35,446 nt of DNA, from the NCBI GenBank assembly GCA_021797385.1, contig JAJZZW010000003.1:1-35446 (forward strand). The letters are read 5' to 3'. The notes under the pieces are model-generated. The model was not told the DNA's origin and searched no databases. It was given only the letters and a program-made list of their open reading frames with translations. Below, piece by piece: positions 1 through 6,814 of the stretch; position 1 is the stretch's first letter; every line of letters begins with the position of its first letter. The position numbers and the translations under genes are program-made. The stretch comes from Thermoplasmata archaeon (lineage in GTDB: Archaea; Thermoplasmatota; Thermoplasmata; Thermoplasmatales; Thermoplasmataceae).

Positions 1-297
1 AATATACCAACAACCTCCTCCGATTCTCACAGCTATATCGTCATATAGTTAAGGCTAAATAAGGTTTTTCATGATTTCTGATTTGTAAATAATATATTTA
101 TGCATCTCAAAATCTAAGTATTATAATAAATAGATATAACTTCTGATTTTTCTACAAAAATGACAAGCACATAAAACATTAAATATTTGATTCATTGTTT
201 AAACATTATCTGTATAAAATTTCTCAGAAAAGATGAATGTTTCGAATTAGTTCATATAATTAATTATATTCGGGTTTCAACGTTTTTATAAGACTAT

Positions 298-315
298 TCA
301 ATTAAAAATAATTGA
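298..315. repeat. Perfect 7-bp inverted repeat upstream of operon promoter
   Basis: Arms TCAATTA (298-304) and TAATTGA (309-315) are separated by AAAA. The element sits about 15 bp upstream of the TATA box at 331-340, where an archaeal regulator could bind. The sequence is AT-rich, so chance occurrence is quite possible. Confidence 0.35.
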
Positions 316-330
316 GTGCTGTAATAGAAA

Positions 331-340
331 TATTTATAAA
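331..340 (+). promoter_or_regulatory. TATA box for the 362-6147 operon
   Basis: TATTTATAAA is centred about 26 nt upstream of the TTG at 362. That is the archaeal TATA-to-start distance, so transcription would begin at or next to the TTG. This supports a leaderless mRNA and the unusual TTG start. Confidence 0.6.
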
Positions 341-361
341 CACATTTTATATAGTTTTTTA

Positions 362-2038
362 TTGAATCATAAAATTTTATTTGCAATGGTAGTTAGTGCG
401 CTTCTTGTAATAATTGTATTTGGAGGTGCAAATATACCATATCCCGGTCATACTCCTGTTGACAGACTCTTAAACGGTGGACATGGTAATGGTACCGGTA
501 ATGACACCGGTCACGGAACCAGTACTGGTAATAGTACCCGTAATACAAACACTTCTAAAATTCCACCATTAGTTTTGTCAGATAAAAATTTTACATTATC
601 AGGTAATGTATCTAATTTTATTAATAATAAATCCATCCACGGAGCCATTATTATAAAAAATTCAACCATGTCCATGGAATCAAATTACAGTCAGAATGGT
701 ACCTATAGCATCTCTCTACCACAGGGAAATTATTCACTGTCTTTTTCATCTCCTGCATTTTACAATAAAACAAAGTCTATCGATCTGGATCGAAACCTGA
801 CCGAGAATGCCAGTCTTAATCCAGAATCGAATATTGGCGTAGGGATATCATCCATTGGAAACTTTAGATCAATTGCAAGCGATAATATCAATATTTCTAA
901 AACAGTGCCCTATTTATCGGATTCACGTATTTCCGGCTACATGGGTATCAATAATATAACTTCAGCTGCCCGGAATACTATCACCCTTTACCTTGGAAAA
1001 AATATTCCAAATACAACATTCGTTGTTTTGATTAAGGAAGATGGGGAGCTTTACTGTTATCATGGCATTACCAACGGTACCGGATCTGCAAGCATGACCC
1101 TATATTATTCAGGAAATTATAGCATGAATGCATATACTTTATATTATAATTCCAGTACCGTTATATATAATACTGCCAATCATAGCAGAGTAATTGCATT
1201 TAATATGCATAAAAGAGAAACTTTTAATGAAACCATACAGTTAGAAAGCAAACAGCCATTAAATAAAAATGCCTCTGTAAATAAATCCCTATTAACAGGG
1301 CAGGGTGGCATTTTCAATATAAACAGTTTAATAACTATCTGCAATACAACCGGTACATATTACAATTATTCAGTTCCGGCCGGGATATATAGCTTTACAC
1401 ACTCAAATAAAAATTTTGTTGATAAGAATTTTACATTAAGTTTTACTGGGAATGGTACACATACCGAACTTATAAAGGCTTATCTCATATCTGTCAATAT
1501 CACAGGAAATGTTAATTCATATAATTATTCCATTTCCAATGTGGGAAACTATATACAAAACGGAACCTATAGGGCAACTTCCGGTAAATATCAGTTGAAT
1601 ATATTTGTCAATGGAACTATTGTAGATACAAAAAATATAAGCCTCAGCAGTAAGTATCCTCTTTATACTATAACGGTAAATCTCACCGATCATGAATTTA
1701 TCATGAACGGTCAGGCATCAACCAGTTCTGATAGTAATCTATACCTGAACTTTACTGGCTCCACAAATACCAGCCAGTTGATAGTGGGATTCCGGCTGGA
1801 AAATATGACCTATAATGGGACTATAGTAGGATTGGATATTAACTCAGGATCATATAATGGTTCAGAAATATCTATGGCCAATAATGACTTTAATCTTACA
1901 AATCCTGTGGTGATACAATCCGGTGACATATCATTAAAGCTATTGATCAATTATAGTACGATTTCTGAGAAGCAAAATATGCAAATTTATGTGCATGCCT
2001 ATAGCGTATCAGGTAATGGAAATTATTCACAGGAGTGA
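362..2038 (+). CDS. Secreted or membrane-anchored N-glycoprotein, operon leader
   Basis: The 558-residue product has an N-terminal hydrophobic segment (about residues 5-22, after MNHK) that acts as a signal peptide or uncleaved anchor. A Gly/Asn/Thr-rich linker follows (about 38-65), then a long beta-rich ectodomain. I count roughly 40 N-x-S/T sequons by eye, which points to dense surface N-glycosylation. Residues about 77-145 resemble a carboxypeptidase-regulatory-like beta-sandwich (inference). There are only two cysteines, no C-terminal membrane helix and no recognisable catalytic motif. The TTG start is supported by the TATA box 26 nt upstream. The stop overlaps the next gene region, so it is the first gene of the MoxR-DUF58 operon and may be a client or surface partner of that machinery. 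The specific function is unknown. Confidence 0.8.
   Translation: MNHKILFAMVVSALLVIIVFGGANIPYPGHTPVDRLLNGGHGNGTGNDTGHGTSTGNSTRNTNTSKIPPLVLSDKNFTLSGNVSNFINNKSIHGAIIIKNSTMSMESNYSQNGTYSISLPQGNYSLSFSSPAFYNKTKSIDLDRNLTENASLNPESNIGVGISSIGNFRSIASDNINISKTVPYLSDSRISGYMGINNITSAARNTITLYLGKNIPNTTFVVLIKEDGELYCYHGITNGTGSASMTLYYSGNYSMNAYTLYYNSSTVIYNTANHSRVIAFNMHKRETFNETIQLESKQPLNKNASVNKSLLTGQGGIFNINSLITICNTTGTYYNYSVPAGIYSFTHSNKNFVDKNFTLSFTGNGTHTELIKAYLISVNITGNVNSYNYSISNVGNYIQNGTYRATSGKYQLNIFVNGTIVDTKNISLSSKYPLYTITVNLTDHEFIMNGQASTSSDSNLYLNFTGSTNTSQLIVGFRLENMTYNGTIVGLDINSGSYNGSEISMANNDFNLTNPVVIQSGDISLKLLINYSTISEKQNMQIYVHAYSVSGNGNYSQE
2031..2035 (+). promoter_or_regulatory. Shine-Dalgarno AGGAG deciding the start at 2044
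   Basis: AGGAG lies inside the end of the preceding gene, 8 nt before GTG 2044. The first in-frame GTG (2035) overlaps this motif and so has no ribosome site of its own. This favours 2044. Confidence 0.5.
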
Positions 2039-2043
2039 TATTA

Positions 2044-2610
2044 GTGTTATTCAAGAAAAATGGAAACAAAATTTTGACAGATAAATCTAAGGAAAAAACG
2101 GTTTTAAAAGTAAAGACAGTAGATGATATACCGGTAATAAAGGAAGTCCGCAGGATGATTGGCAATAATCAGAGAAGAGAGGCAATAATATACAGTTATT
2201 CAAACCTGAAAAAGGACTACAGCAGATATTTTGGTGCTCCAGATTACAATTCCAATCACGATTTTATAATTGCTGAACTTGAGAATCTAGGTGTCAAATT
2301 CGATAGAGAAGAATCATTGACGGACAAGACGGACAACGTTGTAATCAAAACAGTTATTGAAAAATCCAAATATTCCGGGAAAGCAACAACTGATGAACCG
2401 GGTGAAAAGCCAGCAACAGCAGAAAATAACAGATTCTATGCCATTAAGAAGATCGGTCTGTTTTATTTTAACTTTTATGAAGTTGCAAGATTTGGAAATT
2501 ACAACTGGGAAGAAATGGATGAAAAGGAATTGATAAATCCTGTAAAAGATGTTTATAATTACATGGATTTAATGAAATTATTTTATAATGGTGAATATAG
2601 TGGGAATTGA
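2044..2610 (+). CDS. DUF4129-like soluble protein of the MoxR-DUF58 operon
   Basis: The product is about 188 residues, soluble and charged, with no signal or membrane helix. A helical part near its residues 40-85 (RREAIIYSYSNLKKDY...) and a later FNFYEVARFGNY segment resemble the C-terminal DUF4129 domain. In bacteria that domain is normally fused to a membrane part or transglutaminase protein next to MoxR and DUF58. Here it would be a free-standing version; this is inference from residue pattern and context. I prefer GTG 2044 because of the AGGAG at the right distance; GTG 2035 adds three residues. A central stretch (about 105-130) looks like a linker. The end overlaps the next gene. Confidence 0.65.
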   Translation: MLFKKNGNKILTDKSKEKTVLKVKTVDDIPVIKEVRRMIGNNQRREAIIYSYSNLKKDYSRYFGAPDYNSNHDFIIAELENLGVKFDREESLTDKTDNVVIKTVIEKSKYSGKATTDEPGEKPATAENNRFYAIKKIGLFYFNFYEVARFGNYNWEEMDEKELINPVKDVYNYMDLMKLFYNGEYSGN

Positions 2611-3079
2611 TATTTTGAAACTAATGATAAACTATCATACAAGCGTAAAATTTTTTTATCCCATGGTAATTTTGGCCATACTTACAATTATTATTACAAT
2701 TCATTCCCGCAAGTTTAAGAAATCAGATGATCAAGAGATTATACATAAAGTTGATTTACAGATAGACCAGACAGATTTCTTAAAGGAAATAAAATTAATC
2801 CAGTCCGGAGATTTTTCCACGTACCTGAATAGCGTAGACAGTGATTTGGATAAAATGGCTATTCTAATAAAGGATTATAGGAGAACTGTGAAAAAATATG
2901 GAAAATACAGTTCACAAATGCGTTTTTCTTCAAATAAAAAAGTTGTAAAACGTGCCGAAAATATGAGAAATAAATGTCTCAAGCAGATACTTATGGATCT
3001 GGACAGCATGAAAAGCTTAAAAATGTCTATGGTTAACGAAGAGGTGTATAACGAATGGAAGAAGAAAGAGAAACAGTAA
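2600..3079 (+). CDS. Small membrane-anchored helical protein of the MoxR operon
   Basis: The product is about 159 residues with one N-terminal transmembrane helix (FFYPMVILAILTIIITIH). A short basic stretch and a mostly helical cytoplasmic domain rich in Lys, Asp and Ser follow. No family is recognised. GTG 2600 is preferred because GGTGA at 2590-2594 lies 5 nt upstream; ATG 2588 would add four residues. The gene overlaps the previous stop, and its own 3' end overlaps the MoxR start by 25 nt, so expression is probably translationally coupled. Its place between a DUF4129-like gene and moxR suggests an accessory or adaptor that ties the ATPase to the membrane (inference). Confidence 0.65.
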   Translation: MGIDILKLMINYHTSVKFFYPMVILAILTIIITIHSRKFKKSDDQEIIHKVDLQIDQTDFLKEIKLIQSGDFSTYLNSVDSDLDKMAILIKDYRRTVKKYGKYSSQMRFSSNKKVVKRAENMRNKCLKQILMDLDSMKSLKMSMVNEEVYNEWKKKEKQ

Positions 3080-4011
3080 GGGATATAGCCAGAAATATAG
3101 AATCATCTATCGATGAAAAAGTCATAGGTTCCAGAAGAATAGTGAGGTTCATGCTAATCTCCCTATTTACGAGTAACCACATTCTGCTGGAGAGTGTTCC
3201 TGGCCTGGCAAAAACAATGCTTGCGTCTGAATTTTCAAAGCACATGGGCATCCAGTTCAAAAGAATCCAATTTACACCCGACATGCTTCCATCTGATATT
3301 ACCGGGAACATGGTCTTCAATCCCGTAGACCGAAAGATGGAGTTTAGGGAGGGTCCTGTATTTTCCAACATAGTCCTAGCAGATGAAATAAACAGAACTC
3401 CACCGAAGGTTCAGTCGGCCCTCCTTGAAGCTATGGAAGAGAAACAGGTTTCAGTGTACGGTATAACTTCTAAATTACCCTCACCATTCATGGTCATTGC
3501 CACTCAAAACCCAATAGAACAGGAAGGGACATTCCCCCTGGCGGAGGCTCTGATGGATCGTTTCCTCTTTAGGTATTATCTTGATTATCCTGACCGTAAT
3601 GCAGAGGTAAGAATACTTAATACTGTGTACAAGAACAGTGTTATGGCATACAATAAACTGGATTCAAGTGCAATTCTGGATTTTAGAAGCATGGTTGAAA
3701 AGGTGTATGTTAATGAGGATATTATTGAATATATTATAAATATAATACGCAAAACAAGGGAATCAGATATGGTATTCGTTGGGGCAAGTACGCGTACAGC
3801 TGTAAAATATCTCCAGGCAGCCCGTGCAAACGCCCTTTTAAGTGGCAGGGAATATGTAATACCGGAAGATGTAACATTTATGGCGAGAGAGATCTTAAAT
3901 CATAGATTACTTCTTCGCCCGGAAACAATGATAGATTATGAGTCCGATTATAGAAACATGATATACAATGTAATAGATTCCATAATAAAATCCATAGAGG
4001 CACCGCAATGA
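3055..4011 (+). CDS. MoxR-family AAA+ ATPase
   Basis: The 318-residue product has the usual MoxR length. Walker A is SVPGLAKT (residues 47-54), Walker B is IVLADE (D110, E111), sensor 1 is ATQNP (N152), and MDRF (167-170) holds the likely arginine-finger region. The helical lid follows, with a GASTRT segment. MoxR proteins act as chaperone-like ATPases that mature or activate partner complexes, usually together with vWA-domain proteins. The following gene is exactly such a partner, overlapping by 4 nt (ATGA). The first Walker A residue is Ser where most MoxR proteins have Gly; Lys and Thr are intact, so ATP binding is probably kept. The start at ATG 3055 is supported by GAGGTG at 3041-3046. 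Confidence 0.93.
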   Translation: MEEERETVRDIARNIESSIDEKVIGSRRIVRFMLISLFTSNHILLESVPGLAKTMLASEFSKHMGIQFKRIQFTPDMLPSDITGNMVFNPVDRKMEFREGPVFSNIVLADEINRTPPKVQSALLEAMEEKQVSVYGITSKLPSPFMVIATQNPIEQEGTFPLAEALMDRFLFRYYLDYPDRNAEVRILNTVYKNSVMAYNKLDSSAILDFRSMVEKVYVNEDIIEYIINIIRKTRESDMVFVGASTRTAVKYLQAARANALLSGREYVIPEDVTFMAREILNHRLLLRPETMIDYESDYRNMIYNVIDSIIKSIEAPQ

Positions 4012-5300
4012 TCAGAAGGCCGGGCTATGCAATACTTGCATTATTGACTTACGGGATTGTTGAATCTCTCCTTTTAGGTTATAAGTATTACATTATACTG
4101 GTCATATTACTATTTTTTACCGTTGCCTTCGAAGTTGTCTATTTTAATATTTCTGGTTCAAAAACTATTTCCGGAATTTCAGTGAGGCGTATTTCTGATA
4201 CTACAAACTTCAGAAAAAACAAAAAATTTAAAATTACACTTAATTTTAGAAATACTAATAAATATCCTGTTACAGTGCATTTTTTCGATGAGGGCATAGA
4301 TATTCTTGAAATTTCTGGAAATACCGGAGGAAATGTTACAATACCAGCAAATGGATACTATAATTTAGATTACTGGATAATTCCCAGATATATAGGGAGA
4401 TATGATTTTGGAAATATAAAGATAAGAATATCTGATATTTTTCATATATCATCCATCGAAAAGACCTTTTTAAGCAAAATGGAAATAAAAATATCTCCAT
4501 CAATGAGCGATATAAAATCAAGCAGGAGTGAAATGATCTCCAGTTTTTTATATACCTTCGGAAACCACTATTCCCATAAGGTTGGACAGGGATATAATCT
4601 GTACGGTATAAGACCTTACACCTATGATGACGATCCCCGATTTATTGTCTGGTCAAGGTATGATGGGACTACAGGCGACCTCCTGGTAAAGCAGATGGAG
4701 GAAGAACGTGAAATAACTGCTATATTTATCCTTGATTACAGTGTATCTATGAATTACGGGTCTTCAGACAGGATATATGATAAGACTGTCCTTGATATAA
4801 TAAATTCGTCATATTTTATGATAAAAAACAGGGACAGCGTGGGATTTCTGCTGTATTCAGATAATATACAGACATATATTCCGCCGGATAATTCGGGCAA
4901 GGGCATTGATAGACTCGTGAAAGAGGTCTCATCAATAACCCCTTCAGGAGGCTTTAGCGCCGTAAATGCAATAAAATACCTGCAAAGAAAACAGAAAAAA
5001 AATTTTCTTCTCTTTCTGATAACTGCCTCATTAAACTCCGTTGAAGCACTGAATTATAATAATAATCTTACTGTCTTTCTTATCAATCACGAATCCTATT
5101 ATGATTGTACTCCAAATGGCAACTTCGAGGATTTGCTTATCAGGAATTCACAATTCAAGGAAATCAACCGGATTACAAAAACTGTTAATATGATAAGAAA
5201 TAGGGGTATACGATGTGTGTACGTAAATAAAAGGAATATGCTTCCTAAAATAATGTTTGAATATAATTACGGAAGGAGTATGAATAAGGGGGCTTCATAA
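4008..5300 (+). CDS. DUF58 protein with vWA/MIDAS domain
   Basis: The 430-residue product has two N-terminal membrane helices (about residues 8-46), a beta-rich middle part, the DUF58 signature around GIRPYTYDDDPR (200-211), and a vWA domain. The metal-ion site is intact: D243-Y-S245-V-S247. These proteins are standard partners of MoxR ATPases. The vWA domain presents a metal site for protein contacts while the N-terminus anchors the pair to the membrane. The ATG overlaps the moxR stop (ATGA), and the next gene starts 2 nt after the stop, so the trio is co-translated. The client is not known; the leading secreted glycoprotein is the obvious candidate (inference). Confidence 0.9.
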   Translation: MIRRPGYAILALLTYGIVESLLLGYKYYIILVILLFFTVAFEVVYFNISGSKTISGISVRRISDTTNFRKNKKFKITLNFRNTNKYPVTVHFFDEGIDILEISGNTGGNVTIPANGYYNLDYWIIPRYIGRYDFGNIKIRISDIFHISSIEKTFLSKMEIKISPSMSDIKSSRSEMISSFLYTFGNHYSHKVGQGYNLYGIRPYTYDDDPRFIVWSRYDGTTGDLLVKQMEEEREITAIFILDYSVSMNYGSSDRIYDKTVLDIINSSYFMIKNRDSVGFLLYSDNIQTYIPPDNSGKGIDRLVKEVSSITPSGGFSAVNAIKYLQRKQKKNFLLFLITASLNSVEALNYNNNLTVFLINHESYYDCTPNGNFEDLLIRNSQFKEINRITKTVNMIRNRGIRCVYVNKRNMLPKIMFEYNYGRSMNKGAS

Positions 5301-5301
5301 G

Positions 5302-6147
5302 ATGAATAGATTAGAAACCATACTTGTAAGCGCTGTTATATTTATCCCGGATTTCATAATGCTTTTTGCCACAAGGGATTTAATCTACACTGTTACTGTA
5401 CTGTATTTTGTTGTCATATTTACTATATTATTTTTAGTATTGAAGTTTATAAAACTATACGGTGTTATAATATTACTATTATCTATTCTAGCAATTTTAC
5501 TGCTTTATCTTAAAACACTTTTTGTAAAAAGTCAGATGATATCCAGATATTTTTTCTATCTCCCTGATATGCCCATCTCCAGAAAACTGATTTTTACGGT
5601 CATAACACTTTTAATTTTATTCTTCATAATTGAGGGAATTTTTTCTAAGACATTTGGAAAGTTGTTATCATATTACCTCACTGCTTCTGGCATGTTATTG
5701 ATGCAGATGGCCACACTGGCATATATGAAGATGGGAAATGTTGCTATCACCACAGATTCATATTTTACCAGCTATAGTTATGTATGGTTAGCAGAATACA
5801 GCTCTATAATTTCATTATTCGAGCACGGTTACCAGACATATCTTCCTCTTTACAAATTAACCCTTCCATTTTCTATAGAGATTTCTACGGGTTTTGCCGT
5901 TTCTTTAATTGCAGCTATATTCTGGCTGTATGCAAGTAACAGTAAAAGTGATGATAATACAATAGGGTCATTTTCGGTAATTCCCGGGCTGTTAATCGGC
6001 TTTTTGTTCTTTATTTCTATTCGTTATGTCATACCATTGGAATTCGAATTTATTTATATAGCAATAATGGTTGTTGCAGTGTTTATTTTAATATCATACA
6101 GTAATAAAAAGGCAAAAGATACCTATGCAGACATTGAAGGCGAGTAA
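5302..6147 (+). CDS. Polytopic membrane protein, last gene of the MoxR operon
   Basis: The 281-residue product has about eight predicted membrane helices by hydrophobicity and a short acidic tail. The loop between helices 5 and 6 (about 140-190) is rich in Tyr and Ser. No family motif or transglutaminase catalytic residues are visible. It lies 2 nt behind the DUF58 gene and carries GGGGG in the preceding gene end as a possible ribosome site. It may replace the transmembrane part of the TgpA-like or DUF4129 proteins found in bacterial versions of this operon (inference). The gene is unusually AT-rich, which is typical of hydrophobic codons. Confidence 0.8.
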   Translation: MNRLETILVSAVIFIPDFIMLFATRDLIYTVTVLYFVVIFTILFLVLKFIKLYGVIILLLSILAILLLYLKTLFVKSQMISRYFFYLPDMPISRKLIFTVITLLILFFIIEGIFSKTFGKLLSYYLTASGMLLMQMATLAYMKMGNVAITTDSYFTSYSYVWLAEYSSIISLFEHGYQTYLPLYKLTLPFSIEISTGFAVSLIAAIFWLYASNSKSDDNTIGSFSVIPGLLIGFLFFISIRYVIPLEFEFIYIAIMVVAVFILISYSNKKAKDTYADIEGE

Positions 6148-6226
6148 TTCAATATACGTCCTTCAAAACGAAAATACTATAAATAATAAATACATAATAA
6201 CAAATAATTTATTTATAAGGTGATAG

Positions 6227-6285
6227 TGTCACAACCCGATAAAATGCTGATGTAGTCCCATCAGCAATGTCGAAAGGTCGTGGCA
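6227..6285. other. 59-nt imperfect hairpin between convergent genes
   Basis: Outer arms TGTCACAACC (6227-6236) and GGTCGTGGCA (6276-6285) pair at 9 of 10 positions, counting one G-U. CGA (6237-6239) pairs with TCG (6270-6272), leaving an AAA bulge. Apical arms TGCTGATG (6245-6252) and CATCAGCA (6259-6266) pair perfectly around the loop TAGTCC. A TATA-like TTTATAA lies just upstream (6212-6218), which places the usual start point inside the hairpin. It is either a small structured RNA or a bidirectional 3' end structure. It fits neither box C/D nor H/ACA consensus. Confidence 0.5.
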
Positions 6286-6291
6286 TATTAT

Positions 6292-6606
6292 TTAAACCAG
6301 GGGCTTTTCCTCTATTTCCCAGCCATATAACCCATTGTAAAGATTATAGATATTTTCAAGACGATTTTCTTCCAGAAATTTCCCGGTATAGTAGCTTCTG
6401 TGGCCGGAACTGCATACCAGTACTATTTTTTTATCTTTATACTTTTTTACCAGGGAAATATCATTAAAGACATCATACATTGGAATCAGAACTGAACCAT
6501 CTATATGTCCGGATTCGTATTCAAACTGCTCCCTGACATCAATGATTACGCATTCATCCCTGCTCATCATTTCTGATAGCTCATCAGGAATTATGTTTAG
6601 AACCAT
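6292..6606 (-). CDS. Single-domain rhodanese-like sulfurtransferase
   Basis: The 104-residue product is one rhodanese domain. VIIDVREQFEYESGHI (about 20-35) is the first signature, and the active-site loop CSSGHRS carries the catalytic cysteine at position 65, followed by the expected Gly-His-Arg. Such proteins move sulfane sulfur via a Cys persulfide; the physiological acceptor cannot be told from sequence. There is no signal peptide, so it is cytoplasmic. The start at 6606 is supported by a TATA-like CTTATATAC centred 24 nt upstream (6626-6634), itself flanked by AATTC/GAATT. It is monocistronic and converges on the MoxR operon. Confidence 0.9.
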   Translation of the reverse strand: MVLNIIPDELSEMMSRDECVIIDVREQFEYESGHIDGSVLIPMYDVFNDISLVKKYKDKKIVLVCSSGHRSYYTGKFLEENRLENIYNLYNGLYGWEIEEKPLV

Positions 6607-6620
6607 GGGATGAAATCATA

Positions 6621-6638
6621 AATTCGTATATAAGAATT
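6621..6638 (-). promoter_or_regulatory. Promoter of the rhodanese gene flanked by inverted repeat
   Basis: The minus-strand TATA box CTTATATAC (6626-6634) is centred 24 nt from ATG 6606. It is enclosed by AATTC (6621-6625) and GAATT (6634-6638), a short palindrome that could be an operator covering the TATA box. Arms of 5 bp in AT-rich DNA can be chance. Confidence 0.45.
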
Positions 6639-6814
6639 ACAGTGTTTTCAATTCATCATGAAAAGGGTAAAAAATTCATCAAAAGCTATATCTCGTTATT
6701 TTATGGAATTTTTCAACTGTGTATCTATATATAACACTTTGACTATCTGGAATGAAGTATTAACGTTAGTTTTCATGCGCAGTTCTGTTTATTTCAATAA
6801 CTATCTATATAAAA

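Larger units (their letters stand above)
1..361. other. AT-rich intergenic region, no gene seen
   Basis: No open frame of convincing length lies here on either strand. The region holds the promoter of the operon starting at 362 and a perfect 18-bp palindrome at 298-315. Near the left edge the minus strand reads GGAGGAGG (complement of 13-20), a strong Shine-Dalgarno match. A minus-strand TATA-like stretch lies near 87-103. Together they suggest that a minus-strand gene begins at or just beyond base 1, but its coding part cannot be seen. Confidence 0.6.

Noticed and set aside
3033..3371. 112-codon minus-strand open frame
   Set aside because: It is antisense to the MoxR gene, whose motifs are unmistakable; no supporting signals.
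6227..6285. Box C/D or H/ACA guide RNA identity for the hairpin
   Set aside because: TGATG words occur in the apical stem, but no D box pair, guide pocket or correctly placed ACA is present.
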